Source: [Clostridium] aminophilum
GTDB taxonomy: Bacteria > Bacillota > Clostridia > Lachnospirales > Lachnospiraceae
DNA length: 64,000 nt
Assembly (NCBI RefSeq): GCF_900101295.1
Contig: NZ_FOIL01000002.1
Span: 9,259 to 73,258 of the forward strand
Direction: 5' to 3'
How positions within the stretch are numbered: the first letter of the stretch is position 1; each line of letters opens with the position of its first letter. Positions 41,770-50,424 of the stretch are shown here, piece by piece. A model generated the notes under the pieces. It did not search any database. It had not been told where the DNA came from and was given only the letters and a program-made list of their open reading frames with translations. A program made the position numbers and the translations under genes.

Positions 41770-42186
41770 TCATCCCTTCTTTGACTTCGCCTTGGCGGCA
41801 GCCGTCGACGTCTCACGGGCCTCGGTATTCTCCGCCTGCTGGTCTTCCATGACTACCCCGGCAGCATTTTCCACGGATACGGTTTCCTCCGGACCCGCCT
41901 CTTCCGTGCTGATTCCGAGTTTTTTATAAATCTTGGAAACTTTATCGCTGCCGGCCAGTTTCTGTGCGGCAAACAGAATCGATCCGAAAAAGATCATCAC
42001 CCCCAACAGAAAACCGAGCAAAGACAGAAGCCGATGCTGTACTTTCCGCTTTGTAACCCACGCTTCCATCCGGAGGAGTTCCTGCTCGGTCGGCCCGGAC
42101 GTCTCATCCGCCCACAGATCCGCCCCGCACTCCGGACAGATATCTTCATCTCTGCGCACTTTTGCGCCGCACTCTGGACAGTACAT
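41770..42186 (-). CDS. Zinc-ribbon membrane protein, last gene of the DUF5717 operon
   Basis: 138 residues. An N-terminal zinc ribbon with Cys at 3, 6, 17 and 20 (MYCPECGAKV...CPECGADL), a helical segment and one membrane span (LLSLLGFLLGVMIFFGSILFAA) are followed by an acidic, low-complexity tail. The N-terminus is probably cytosolic. GAGGAGG 5 bases upstream and the ribbon at the very start favour 42186 over an upstream ATG at 42279, which would overlap the TPR gene by 83 bases. It starts 10 bases after the TPR gene. Function unknown. Confidence 0.75.
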   Translation of the reverse strand: MYCPECGAKVRRDEDICPECGADLWADETSGPTEQELLRMEAWVTKRKVQHRLLSLLGFLLGVMIFFGSILFAAQKLAGSDKVSKIYKKLGISTEEAGPEETVSVENAAGVVMEDQQAENTEARETSTAAAKAKSKKG

Positions 42187-42196
42187 TCCTTCCTCC

Positions 42197-43009
42197 TCAC
42201 AGCATCTTTCGATACTCCCGTTTCCATCGGGATATGATTTTTTCCGCCCCCTCGGCTCTTCGGATGGGATCCCGGTCAAACAGCCGTTCCACGTCCTTCA
42301 CCTTCTGGCATTCTCCCGCTTCTTCCATCGCCTTCCGGAGCTCCGCTTTCCACTCGAGGCGTTTTTCCTCTGTGATCAGTACTCGGTAACGGTCTTTCAG
42401 CACAAGTTCGGGATTCAGCAGTGTCAGAAGATAGAGCTTTTTGATGGTCGACATTTCCTTTCGGAAATTGTAGGACATTTCATACGCGCCCATGGCTTTT
42501 TCAAACCAGAAGATGCCCGCATAACATGCGCCGACATTGTTCCACACATTCGCGGTAAACTCGTCCGTCAGGGAGCCGTTCCGCCATTCATCGAGAATCT
42601 TCTCGTAATAGCGCACCGCCGTTCCGTACTGACGAAGACGATAGTAATTGTCCGCCGTCTCCTTCCAGAATTCACTCTGGGTCATCTTCCGTAGGGATTC
42701 GATTCTCTGGCGGAATGCGTTGACCTCTCTCGTGGTGTAATAATTACAGTCATCCAGAATGATCGCCAGCATTTCGGCCGGATTCTCTCTGCTTCGCTTC
42801 CACGCGGAAAGCCGGTCGGCAAGGAGCGGGCGTCCCAGTTCCCGTCGGATAAAATCGATCAGGCGGTCATTGACAAAATCATTCATGACAATCAGAAGAT
42901 TGTTGTAAATCACATAGCAGAGTTCCTGAGAAGACCCGATATGGACGCCGAGCGGTTCCACATAATACGGATGTTCTACCTGCTCCGGTCTGACCATGAT
43001 CAGACTCAT
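42197..43009 (-). CDS. TPR-like helical protein of the DUF5717 operon
   Basis: 270 residues, no signal or membrane segment. The middle (about 110-190) has TPR-like helix pairs: SEFWKETADNYYRLRQYGTAVRYYEKILDE and NVWNNVGACYAGIFWFEKAMGAYEMSYNF. The N-terminal part (about 1-100) is alpha/beta and unrecognised. TPRs usually bind partner proteins, which fits a role beside the Hsp70-like gene upstream. The ATG overlaps that gene's stop codon (ATGA), and GGGAGGT lies 7 bases before it. Confidence 0.75.
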   Translation of the reverse strand: MSLIMVRPEQVEHPYYVEPLGVHIGSSQELCYVIYNNLLIVMNDFVNDRLIDFIRRELGRPLLADRLSAWKRSRENPAEMLAIILDDCNYYTTREVNAFRQRIESLRKMTQSEFWKETADNYYRLRQYGTAVRYYEKILDEWRNGSLTDEFTANVWNNVGACYAGIFWFEKAMGAYEMSYNFRKEMSTIKKLYLLTLLNPELVLKDRYRVLITEEKRLEWKAELRKAMEEAGECQKVKDVERLFDRDPIRRAEGAEKIISRWKREYRKML

Positions 43010-44229
43010 AACTCTACCTCCCTCCGAATCACGGTCCCCGTTGCCGGGTAGAACTCTCCGAAGCCGAGATCACGGATCACCGCGATCATCCGGTTTTCAC
43101 TGGCAAATCCAAGAGAAAGACTGATTCTTGTCGTGCGGTCCGGCCGGTCCGGGAATCCCTCCAGCGGAATGGTCACCGTCGTCTGTTTCTTCTGATCGAT
43201 CGGCGTGAGGATGAATTCGATCTCCGGTTTTCCGGCCACGATGAATTCCGTTGTGCTTCTGGCTTCATACCAGTTCTCGCCTGCCGCCGCCATGGAGAGC
43301 TGCCCTTCCCGGTCGCGGTCCTGAATGCGAAGCGAGACACCGGTCCGCAGATGACCGTCACAGATGCACGTGAACGGAAATGCCGTCTTCTCGGCAGTCA
43401 GATCTTTCGCCCGAAGCGCGGCTCCCTTGGAAAAGAGATCCGTCTCGGTAAAGACTCTCCGGCGATAGCAGACCTTCTTCATAAAATCCGGTGCCCAATC
43501 GGTGTCCTCAAACCCTTTTCCCGTCAGGATGACCGCAGAAAACAGTCTCCGTCCGAGATTGCGGTCCGCGCAGGCGCTCATAATCCGGTCGCCCACCTTC
43601 TGACCTGCGTCGCTGTCGAGGACGTCCAGACGGAACCCCTCCTCCATGCGCTCGCCGTCCGCCAGAATCACCGTCCGGCGAAGGGATCTCTGTACGCGCA
43701 TTTCATAGTAATGGAGTTCCTCATCCTCCAGGTCGAACATACCGACCTGATTGCTCCAGACATCTCTTCTCTGGCTCGCCACATAATAGACAAAACTCTC
43801 CGTGTGACTGATGATGTGCACCTTGCTTCGGTCAATGCCGAGATAATCGGCACAGTACATCAGGCTGTCCATCATTTTTACATCCAGTCTGGTTGTTGTG
43901 ATGACGAGACTCTCAATCTCCGTGATTCCGGTCTCCTTCCTCGGATAGAGAAGGCATTTCTCCAGAAAAATTTTGAGCAGCGTCAGCGCCTCGTATTTTA
44001 CGCCGCTGATGGTCGCCGTGCCGTCCTTCATAACCTGCGTAAGGAGTTTGTCCTCCATCACGCCGTCGCCGACGAGAGTGTGGGCGTAGGCTTCCTCGTC
44101 CACATACCATTCATCGAATTTGCGGTTTTTGCAGAGGACCGTCGGGATCACCCAGGTCATCTCCGGCTCCGCAAGCGTAATATGCGTGCGGTTGTTGCAC
44201 AAATCAATGCCAATTATCAAACCTTCCAT
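43006..44229 (-). CDS. DUF5716-family Hsp70/actin-fold ATPase-like protein
   Basis: 407 residues. The start IIGIDLCNNRTHITL looks like the phosphate-1 loop of actin/Hsp70 ATPases. ITTTRLDVKMMDSLMYCADYLGIDRSKVHIISHTESFVYYV matches the Hsp70 helix that ends in the hinge (INEPTAAALAYG in DnaK), and VILTGKGF fits the adenosine motif. The C-terminal 100 residues are a beta-rich, substrate-domain-like part. I take it to be DUF5716, a clostridial family with no known role. The phosphate-2 motif is degenerate, so ATP hydrolysis is uncertain. It starts 17 bases after the DUF5717 gene and overlaps the TPR gene by 4 bases. Confidence 0.78.
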   Translation of the reverse strand: MEGLIIGIDLCNNRTHITLAEPEMTWVIPTVLCKNRKFDEWYVDEEAYAHTLVGDGVMEDKLLTQVMKDGTATISGVKYEALTLLKIFLEKCLLYPRKETGITEIESLVITTTRLDVKMMDSLMYCADYLGIDRSKVHIISHTESFVYYVASQRRDVWSNQVGMFDLEDEELHYYEMRVQRSLRRTVILADGERMEEGFRLDVLDSDAGQKVGDRIMSACADRNLGRRLFSAVILTGKGFEDTDWAPDFMKKVCYRRRVFTETDLFSKGAALRAKDLTAEKTAFPFTCICDGHLRTGVSLRIQDRDREGQLSMAAAGENWYEARSTTEFIVAGKPEIEFILTPIDQKKQTTVTIPLEGFPDRPDRTTRISLSLGFASENRMIAVIRDLGFGEFYPATGTVIRREVEL

Positions 44230-44246
44230 CTCAAATCAATTCCCCT

Positions 44247-47200
44247 TCACTGCAGCGGGAAAAGCTCTCCCACTGCGGCGTCTTTTTTGATATATTCGAT
44301 CATTTTATCGCGAAGTCCCCTGTCACTCTTCATGTCCGCTGACAGGCTCATCTCATTCAGATTCGCAAAGCGGTTTCCGGGGGCAATGGTCCGTACTTCC
44401 CTGCAGGATACGCTTCCCTCATCCACAATGGTCTTTTCGCCGTCCTGCACTTCCTCGATCCGGTACTCCATGATCTCCCCTTCAAACAGAACCTTCTCAT
44501 GGATGTAAATTCCCGGATAAACCGTTTTCATGCCCTCATAGTGGAACTCTTCCTCCTCCGGAAGGATCCGTAGCTGCAGATACGGGACGATATCCTTTTT
44601 CCCGTGATATTCGACGATCTCCTTGTCCATGATATCCCCGGGGACAAGAATGAATTTTGCGAGATCCTTGTAATAGGCGAATACCCGTCCCTCGGCAATC
44701 AGCGCATCAACCAGTGTCTGGCAGATCGCGCGCTGCGCGTGGTCCAGATCCGGCAGTGTCGCGTAATAACGGGTCAGCGCCAGCATATAGATGTCCGGAA
44801 GTTTTTCCTTTTCTGCCGTCGCATCCACCAGTCCCTCCAGATACTGGAACATCCGGTCGCCCGGATTCCGGTCCTCAAGGAAATATTCCCGGCAGCGGAC
44901 GGTAAAATATGCCCGCACAATATTCTCACTGGTGTGTTCCCCGGAAGCATAGAGTTCAAACACCGAATCCATCTTCTCGGTCAGTCCGGTGAACAGCATC
45001 TGGGCTAAAATGCGCTCTTCCATGTCATACGTCTCGACATGGCTCCGGATTGCTTTCCGGAGAATCCCCATCATCTGCGAGATCGTGCCGTTAAAATGCT
45101 CGCACAGATAATCCAGAATGATACTGTCTTCCCGGTCCCTCTCTCCCAGCCGGAACGCGAGATGAAGGAGAAGACCGTTCTCCTCAAAGAGCCGTTCCAG
45201 AATCAGATGGGAAACCAGAACCGCCGTCAGTTCATCAGAAAGTCCGGTCAGGATGTATTTTTCCATCATCTCCCAGGCTTCCGAAAGCCGTCCGCTCTCC
45301 ACAAGGATTGCGCAGATCATGGTCCGGTCATCCTGCGAAAGCCGGGCCGGATCCAGGCGGAGCAGATACCGGATGTCCCCGTCGCTCAGCAAATCATTTT
45401 CCTTACCGGCGTTCTTCCGATAATAACGGATCAGCACCGCGCGCAGTTTCGCGCGGAAAAGCGGATGAAGTTCCAGCGTCTCGTCCGCACGGATCAGAAT
45501 CTCCGCTTCCTCCGCTCCGATCTCCTCCTTTTCCATGACACGGATACATGCATCCGTCTGAAGAATCGGATTGTCCGGACACCGAGCATAGCATGCCGCA
45601 AGCGTAGCGTCAATATTGTCCATGGCCGGTGTACACTCGTATTTCACCGATGCATAGCGGTTTCCGAAGCTGTCCTGGAAGAGGATGACATCCCGATCGC
45701 CGAACAGCGGAACATATGCCTTGCCCCGTTTCAGCGGATACGCGTCCTCCGTGGCCAGCTCCTCATGAACAACCACAACGTATTTCATCTGAGGATTCCG
45801 GCAGGTGATCCGCGCGCTCCGGAGGATCGGCGGGAGAATTCTCGCGAGCTGCGCGTCGATCATCTCGTCATAGATGGTCGCACGGTAAAGGAACGCCAGT
45901 TTCCGGTTGATCCGGCCCTCAAACAGTTCCTCCAGCGCCGCCCTCTCCATCATCGGACGATATTCCTCAAGAATCCGGGAATCCGGTGCCGCATACCGGA
46001 GAATATTGTAATACAGAACCTCTCTGCTTTCGCGGTCCAGATTCTGCGCATAGGTAAAATAAATCAGCACGCTCTCCGGAAGCAGACGGTCATAGGCCTC
46101 CGGAAGAGAATACAGAAAATAGTCGTACAGTTTGGTCAGGCTGATGTCATGCTTTACGGCTTTTTCATACCACGGAAAATCCTTTTCTTCCCTGCGGTCG
46201 CCGCGGATCAGCATCCGGACAACGGCAGTCAGAATCCGGTCGTCCGGATATTGTTCGTAAAGCTTCTTCATCAGGCTCACGGCAGGAGCAAAATAGTCCC
46301 TGCGCTCTTCCACCAGCGCCGCCAGACGGAATGCCATCTCCCTCGAAACAGATGCTTTCCGGACGGCATACCAGCCCGTCAGAACGGTGAGATCATCCGC
46401 CTCCCTCATAATCTCCGGATGGACCTCAAAAATCTGAAGCACCCGCTGATAAAGGAAGGGGCTTCGGGATCCGCGGTCAAAGACACGCTCCAGCATGGAA
46501 TAGAGCGCAATGCCGTCCTCGTCTCCGTCAAACATCCCGCATGCTTCCAGCATGGCAAGATACGAATCCCCGGCCGAACCGCCGGTGCGGTTTCCCGACA
46601 TTCCTGCCTCCCGCATATCCGCCATGAACTGCTTGGTGCTTCGCTTTTCATCCAGCGTATCGGCACAGAGACGGTAGATCAGAAGGTTCTTCTGCTCTCC
46701 GTCAATTGCCTCCAGCCGTTCGATTCTTCTGCGGATTTTTTCCGCCATCTGTGTGCCGGACTCTCCGTTTTTCAGCGACTCCAGCGCTTCTGAAAAGATC
46801 CCAACCACTTCATTGCCGGCGCAGACTCTCTCGTCGCGGTTCCGGTCGGAGGAGATCCGAACCGTGACCGGAATCGAGATATTCAAAAGTGTCGACCGGA
46901 TGCGGATGGCTCCCAGATTGATCCCCTGATGGAGATGATCCGGCAGCACCGTAAACGGCAGCCGCAGCGCACCGTCCCGGATGTCCTGTTCGGTTGCGCT
47001 CTTTTTCGGCAGAAGGATGAAATCCGAATCACTCTCCGCCTCCAGCGAAAAATAACCCCACGAATCACAGCGGATCACGATGTTGTCCTCGATCCGTTCC
47101 GCCGGATCCGAATATTCCCGCGGAGCTCCGTCCGTCATCAGACGCACCGGTTTCTTGACGCCGATGGCAATCAGGAATTCTTCCATAAAGTTCTGGCGGC

Positions 47201-47723
47201 TTCCGTGATTGGCCAGACCGTCATAAACGGTACGGATATGAAGATCCTGCATAAAGGGGGCATCGATAAAATCGCGGTATCCCAGCAGCCGGAGTGCTGT
47301 CTCCTGATCCTGCTCCGCAATCCGCAGAAAATCCTTCGGCGTCTTCAGATCCGCCAGCCGCTCTCCCGGAGCCCCGCTGTCCACCGTAAACTCGTATGGG
47401 ATTTCCTGCTCTCCGCAGTTGGTTACCAGAATAAATTTTCCTTCAATCCGGTCCCCCGGTGCCAGGTAAGAAGTATCCACCTCATAGCGGATCCGGTTGC
47501 GGAGACCGCCGAATGAGTTTCCCGACTCCGGAATCCTCACTCTCGCTGACGATGAGTACACGAATCCCTTGACATTTAAGCCGTTTGCCGAGCTCACGAT
47601 CAGTTCATGCCCGGAAACTCCGTCTGCACGAACAATCTCTCCGGCCACTTCCGGCTGCCATGTCATCTCAGGCTTTTCCTGATCTATAATGCCTCTTGCG
47701 AGACGATTGATTCGTTCTTTCAT
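44247..47723 (-). CDS. DUF5717-family large cytosolic protein, first gene of the operon
   Basis: 1,158 residues with no signal peptide or membrane span. N-terminal residues 1-115 form an Ig-like beta domain (GHELIVSSANGLNVKGFVYSSS..). A second beta domain lies at about 215-310. From about 320 to 1030 it is almost all helical, with TPR/HEAT-like repeats (EQKNLLIYRLCADTL, LFEENGLLLHLAFRLGERDRED). A C-terminal beta part follows (EEFHYEGMKTVYPGIYIHE..). This is the DUF5717 architecture; no function is known. It may be a scaffold for the Hsp70-like partner. AAGGTGA is 9 bases upstream of the start. Confidence 0.8.
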   Translation of the reverse strand: MKERINRLARGIIDQEKPEMTWQPEVAGEIVRADGVSGHELIVSSANGLNVKGFVYSSSARVRIPESGNSFGGLRNRIRYEVDTSYLAPGDRIEGKFILVTNCGEQEIPYEFTVDSGAPGERLADLKTPKDFLRIAEQDQETALRLLGYRDFIDAPFMQDLHIRTVYDGLANHGSRQNFMEEFLIAIGVKKPVRLMTDGAPREYSDPAERIEDNIVIRCDSWGYFSLEAESDSDFILLPKKSATEQDIRDGALRLPFTVLPDHLHQGINLGAIRIRSTLLNISIPVTVRISSDRNRDERVCAGNEVVGIFSEALESLKNGESGTQMAEKIRRRIERLEAIDGEQKNLLIYRLCADTLDEKRSTKQFMADMREAGMSGNRTGGSAGDSYLAMLEACGMFDGDEDGIALYSMLERVFDRGSRSPFLYQRVLQIFEVHPEIMREADDLTVLTGWYAVRKASVSREMAFRLAALVEERRDYFAPAVSLMKKLYEQYPDDRILTAVVRMLIRGDRREEKDFPWYEKAVKHDISLTKLYDYFLYSLPEAYDRLLPESVLIYFTYAQNLDRESREVLYYNILRYAAPDSRILEEYRPMMERAALEELFEGRINRKLAFLYRATIYDEMIDAQLARILPPILRSARITCRNPQMKYVVVVHEELATEDAYPLKRGKAYVPLFGDRDVILFQDSFGNRYASVKYECTPAMDNIDATLAACYARCPDNPILQTDACIRVMEKEEIGAEEAEILIRADETLELHPLFRAKLRAVLIRYYRKNAGKENDLLSDGDIRYLLRLDPARLSQDDRTMICAILVESGRLSEAWEMMEKYILTGLSDELTAVLVSHLILERLFEENGLLLHLAFRLGERDREDSIILDYLCEHFNGTISQMMGILRKAIRSHVETYDMEERILAQMLFTGLTEKMDSVFELYASGEHTSENIVRAYFTVRCREYFLEDRNPGDRMFQYLEGLVDATAEKEKLPDIYMLALTRYYATLPDLDHAQRAICQTLVDALIAEGRVFAYYKDLAKFILVPGDIMDKEIVEYHGKKDIVPYLQLRILPEEEEFHYEGMKTVYPGIYIHEKVLFEGEIMEYRIEEVQDGEKTIVDEGSVSCREVRTIAPGNRFANLNEMSLSADMKSDRGLRDKMIEYIKKDAAVGELFPLQ

Positions 47724-47792
47724 ACCCTATGTCACCTTTTATCTTAGTAATTCCGAAAATTCCCGCCGTCAGGGCAGAGTACATCGACGTTA

Positions 47793-47801
47793 ATCATAGC
47801 A
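47793..47801 (-). promoter_or_regulatory. Extended -10 promoter of the DUF5717 operon
   Basis: TGC-TATGAT on the minus strand, 70 bases upstream of the ATG. There is no good -35, which is usual for extended -10 promoters. Confidence 0.5.
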
Positions 47802-47855
47802 TATTTTTTCACTGAATTCACTATCCGCCCCTCAATTTTTCCATTCGTCAGAATC

Positions 47856-47884
47856 TTGATTTAACCACATTTCCCTGATAATAT
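47856..47884 (+). promoter_or_regulatory. Promoter of the malic enzyme gene
   Basis: TTGATT (47856-47861), 17 bases, TAATAT (47879-47884), about 110 bases before the ATG at 47996. Confidence 0.65.
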
Positions 47885-47995
47885 AGTTATGTTGTACATA
47901 ATATTGATATTCCCGCCCTCATTTCCTGTTTTTTTCGGCCGCGGGACCCACATTTCCAAAATTTTCAGCCGCACGGATGGCAAAAGGAGCATGCA

Positions 47996-49144
47996 ATGAC
48001 GAATGCAGAAAAAGCGCTTCAGCTTCACGAAGAATGGAACGGTAAACTCGAAACGAAATGTAAGGCTTCAGTAAACAACGCCGAAGATCTGGCTCTCGCC
48101 TACACACCGGGCGTTGCCGAGCCGTGCAAAGTAATCGCCGAAGATCCCGAGGCGGTTTACCGTTATACCATCAAATCCAACACCGTTGCTGTCATCTCCG
48201 ACGGTTCCGCGGTTCTCGGGCTCGGCAACATCGGTCCTCTTGCCGCAATGCCGGTCATGGAGGGAAAATGTGTTCTCTTTAAGGAATTCGGCGGTGTCAA
48301 CGCCTTCCCGATCTGTCTGGACACACAGGACACCGAGGAGATCATCGAGACCGTCTGCCGCATTGCTCCGGCGTTCGGCGGCATCAATCTGGAAGACATT
48401 TCCGCGCCGCGCTGTTTTGAGATCGAGGAGCGTCTGAAAAAGCGTCTTTCGATTCCGGTTTTCCACGATGACCAGCACGGTACCGCCATCGTCGTTCTCG
48501 CCGGCATCATCAATGCGCTGAAAGTCACCGGCAAGAAAAAGGAAGACTGCAGGGTCGTGGTCAATGGTGCAGGAAGCGCCGGAATCGCCATTTCCAAGCT
48601 TCTTCTCCGCTACGGTTTCCAGCACCTCACCCTGTGTGATAAAGCCGGCATGCTCTCGAAGGGCATGGACGGACTCAACTGGATGCAGGAGCAGATGGTG
48701 GAGGTAACCAATCTCGAGCATAAGCGCGGCACTCTCGCCGATGCGCTTGTCGGCGCCGATATTTTCGTCGGCGTATCCGCTCCGGGCATTGTCACTCCGG
48801 AAATGGTGAAATCCATGAACCACGATTCCATCCTCTTTGCCATGGCAAATCCGGTTCCGGAGATCATGCCGGATCTCGCCAGAGAAGCCGGTGCAAGAAT
48901 TGTGGGAACGGGACGCTCCGATTTCCCGAATCAGGTCAACAACGTCCTGATCTTCCCGGGCATCTTCAAGGGTGCGCTGGAGGGAAGAGCTGCCGGCATC
49001 ACCGAGGAGATGAAGCTTGCCGCCGCAGACCGAATCGCAGCGCTTGTCCCGGATGACCAGCTTGACGACACCCATATCCTTCCGCCGGCATTTGCTCCGG
49101 GTGTGGCCGACGCGGTCGCGGAAGCAGTTAAAAAGTTCATCTGA
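47996..49144 (+). CDS. NAD(P)-dependent malic enzyme, oxaloacetate-decarboxylating type
   Basis: 382 residues, the short bacterial form without a phosphotransacetylase domain. It converts malate to pyruvate and CO2. Signatures: YTPGVAEPC with the catalytic Tyr, the Lys-bearing GKCVLFKEFGGVNAFPI, the metal-binding FHDDQHGTA, the Rossmann loop NGAGSAGIA, and FAMANPVPEI. AAAGGAG lies 6 bases before the start. It has its own promoter and is followed 34 bases later by the DUF4364 gene on the same strand. It feeds pyruvate and reducing power in central metabolism. Confidence 0.95.
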   Translation: MTNAEKALQLHEEWNGKLETKCKASVNNAEDLALAYTPGVAEPCKVIAEDPEAVYRYTIKSNTVAVISDGSAVLGLGNIGPLAAMPVMEGKCVLFKEFGGVNAFPICLDTQDTEEIIETVCRIAPAFGGINLEDISAPRCFEIEERLKKRLSIPVFHDDQHGTAIVVLAGIINALKVTGKKKEDCRVVVNGAGSAGIAISKLLLRYGFQHLTLCDKAGMLSKGMDGLNWMQEQMVEVTNLEHKRGTLADALVGADIFVGVSAPGIVTPEMVKSMNHDSILFAMANPVPEIMPDLAREAGARIVGTGRSDFPNQVNNVLIFPGIFKGALEGRAAGITEEMKLAAADRIAALVPDDQLDDTHILPPAFAPGVADAVAEAVKKFI

Positions 49145-49178
49145 TCCACGATAGATTAAACATAACGGAGATTTCACC

Positions 49179-49712
49179 ATGATGTCTGAACCGGTTACAC
49201 TCTATAAGCTGATGGTACTGTACATGCTGAGCAAGGTCACATTCCCGCTCACCGGCGCACAGTTCTCGGATTTCTTTCTGACCAGGGAATATACCAACTA
49301 TTTCTCTCTCCAGAACGCCCTGACAGAGCTTACAGAAGCGGGCCTGATCCGGAAGGAGGAGCTTCACAGCTCCAGCCGATATGAGATCACGCACGAAGGC
49401 GTTCAGGCTCTGGATTTCTTCGGTTCCAAGATCTCCCCGGAGATCATCGAGGACATCGATTCCTTTCTCAGCGAAAACCGTCTCCGCATGAAGGAGGCTG
49501 TCGGTACCGTTTCGGAATTCTACCGCGCTGACTCCAGAGATTATATGGTCCACTGCGAGATCCGGGAGGGCAAATCCCATCTCATCAATCTCGAGATCGC
49601 GGTTCCCGATGAGGAGCAGGCCGGAAAAATGAGCAATCACTGGAAAAAACGCAGTCAGGAGATCTACGCCTTCATCATGAAAACCCTGATGAAGGAAGAC
49701 GACGAACTGTAA
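49179..49712 (+). CDS. DUF4364 family protein, winged-helix-like
   Basis: 177 residues. The N-terminal half looks like a winged helix of the PadR/MarR type: LYKLMVLYMLSKV, then SLQNALTELTEAGLIRKEE and SSRYEITHEGVQALDFF. This is the DUF4364 family, common in clostridia and near housekeeping genes. A role as a transcription regulator is likely but not shown. The C-terminal half is alpha/beta and may sense a ligand. ACGGAG is 8 bases upstream. It may be cotranscribed with malic enzyme. A strong terminator follows. Confidence 0.8.
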   Translation: MMSEPVTLYKLMVLYMLSKVTFPLTGAQFSDFFLTREYTNYFSLQNALTELTEAGLIRKEELHSSSRYEITHEGVQALDFFGSKISPEIIEDIDSFLSENRLRMKEAVGTVSEFYRADSRDYMVHCEIREGKSHLINLEIAVPDEEQAGKMSNHWKKRSQEIYAFIMKTLMKEDDEL

Positions 49713-49736
49713 ACGGCTGTGCACTGTATAGAACAA

Positions 49737-49785
49737 AATAGAGGGGACATCCGCCGAAACCGGCGGATGTCCCCTCTATTTATGT
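49737..49785. terminator. Bidirectional terminator between DUF4364 and ysxC
   Basis: A perfect 20-bp stem (49737-49756 with 49761-49780) around the loop AAAC, with AT-rich ends on both sides. It separates two convergent genes. Confidence 0.9.
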
Positions 49786-49833
49786 CACAGGAAAGTCCCC
49801 CGGATTTTCCTGTGGCGCCCAAACACTCTTTCT

Positions 49834-50424
49834 TTATTCCGCAGACACAATCTCGTCGATCATGTTCCAGACTTCCTCCCGTCCCTGCTTTGTCTCCGAG
49901 GAGAACGGGATAACCGGATAATCCTCCACCAGATTCAGTGTCCGGCGGATCGCTGCGAGATGGCTTTGAATCTGGCTTCTCTTCAGCTTATCCGCCTTGG
50001 TTGCGATGATAACCGGCGTATATCCGCGGGTCGTAATCCACTGGAACATCATCTGGTCATTTTCACCCGGATCATGGCGGATATCAATGAGAAGAAAGAC
50101 CGCGCGGAGCTGGCGGGACTGATGAAGATAATCCTCGATGAGTTTTCCCCACTGCGCCTTCACTTCCTCGTTGGCTCTCGCATATCCGTAACCCGGAAGA
50201 TCCACATAATAAAATGCATTGTTGATCTTATAGTAGTTGATGGTCTGCGTCTTTCCCGGTGTTCCGGAGACTCTCGCAAGAGATTTCCGGTTCATCAGGG
50301 AGTTGATCAGAGAGGACTTTCCGACATTGGATTTCCCCGCAAATGCGATCTCCGGCTGTGTATTCTCCGGCAGAACACTGGTAATGCCGCATACCCTCTC
50401 TAACTCACAATTCTTGATGATCAT
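49834..50424 (-). CDS. ysxC: Ribosome-biogenesis GTPase YsxC/EngB
   Basis: 196 residues, normal length. GTPase motifs: G1 GKSNVGKSS, G2 around TPGKTQTINYY, G3 DLPGYG, G4 TKAD, G5 near FSSETKQG. An essential GTPase in 50S subunit assembly. Its ATG overlaps the lon stop codon (ATGA), and GAGGAAG lies inside the lon 3' end, so translation is coupled to lon. The lon-ysxC order is widely conserved in Firmicutes. Confidence 0.97.
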   Translation of the reverse strand: MIIKNCELERVCGITSVLPENTQPEIAFAGKSNVGKSSLINSLMNRKSLARVSGTPGKTQTINYYKINNAFYYVDLPGYGYARANEEVKAQWGKLIEDYLHQSRQLRAVFLLIDIRHDPGENDQMMFQWITTRGYTPVIIATKADKLKRSQIQSHLAAIRRTLNLVEDYPVIPFSSETKQGREEVWNMIDEIVSAE

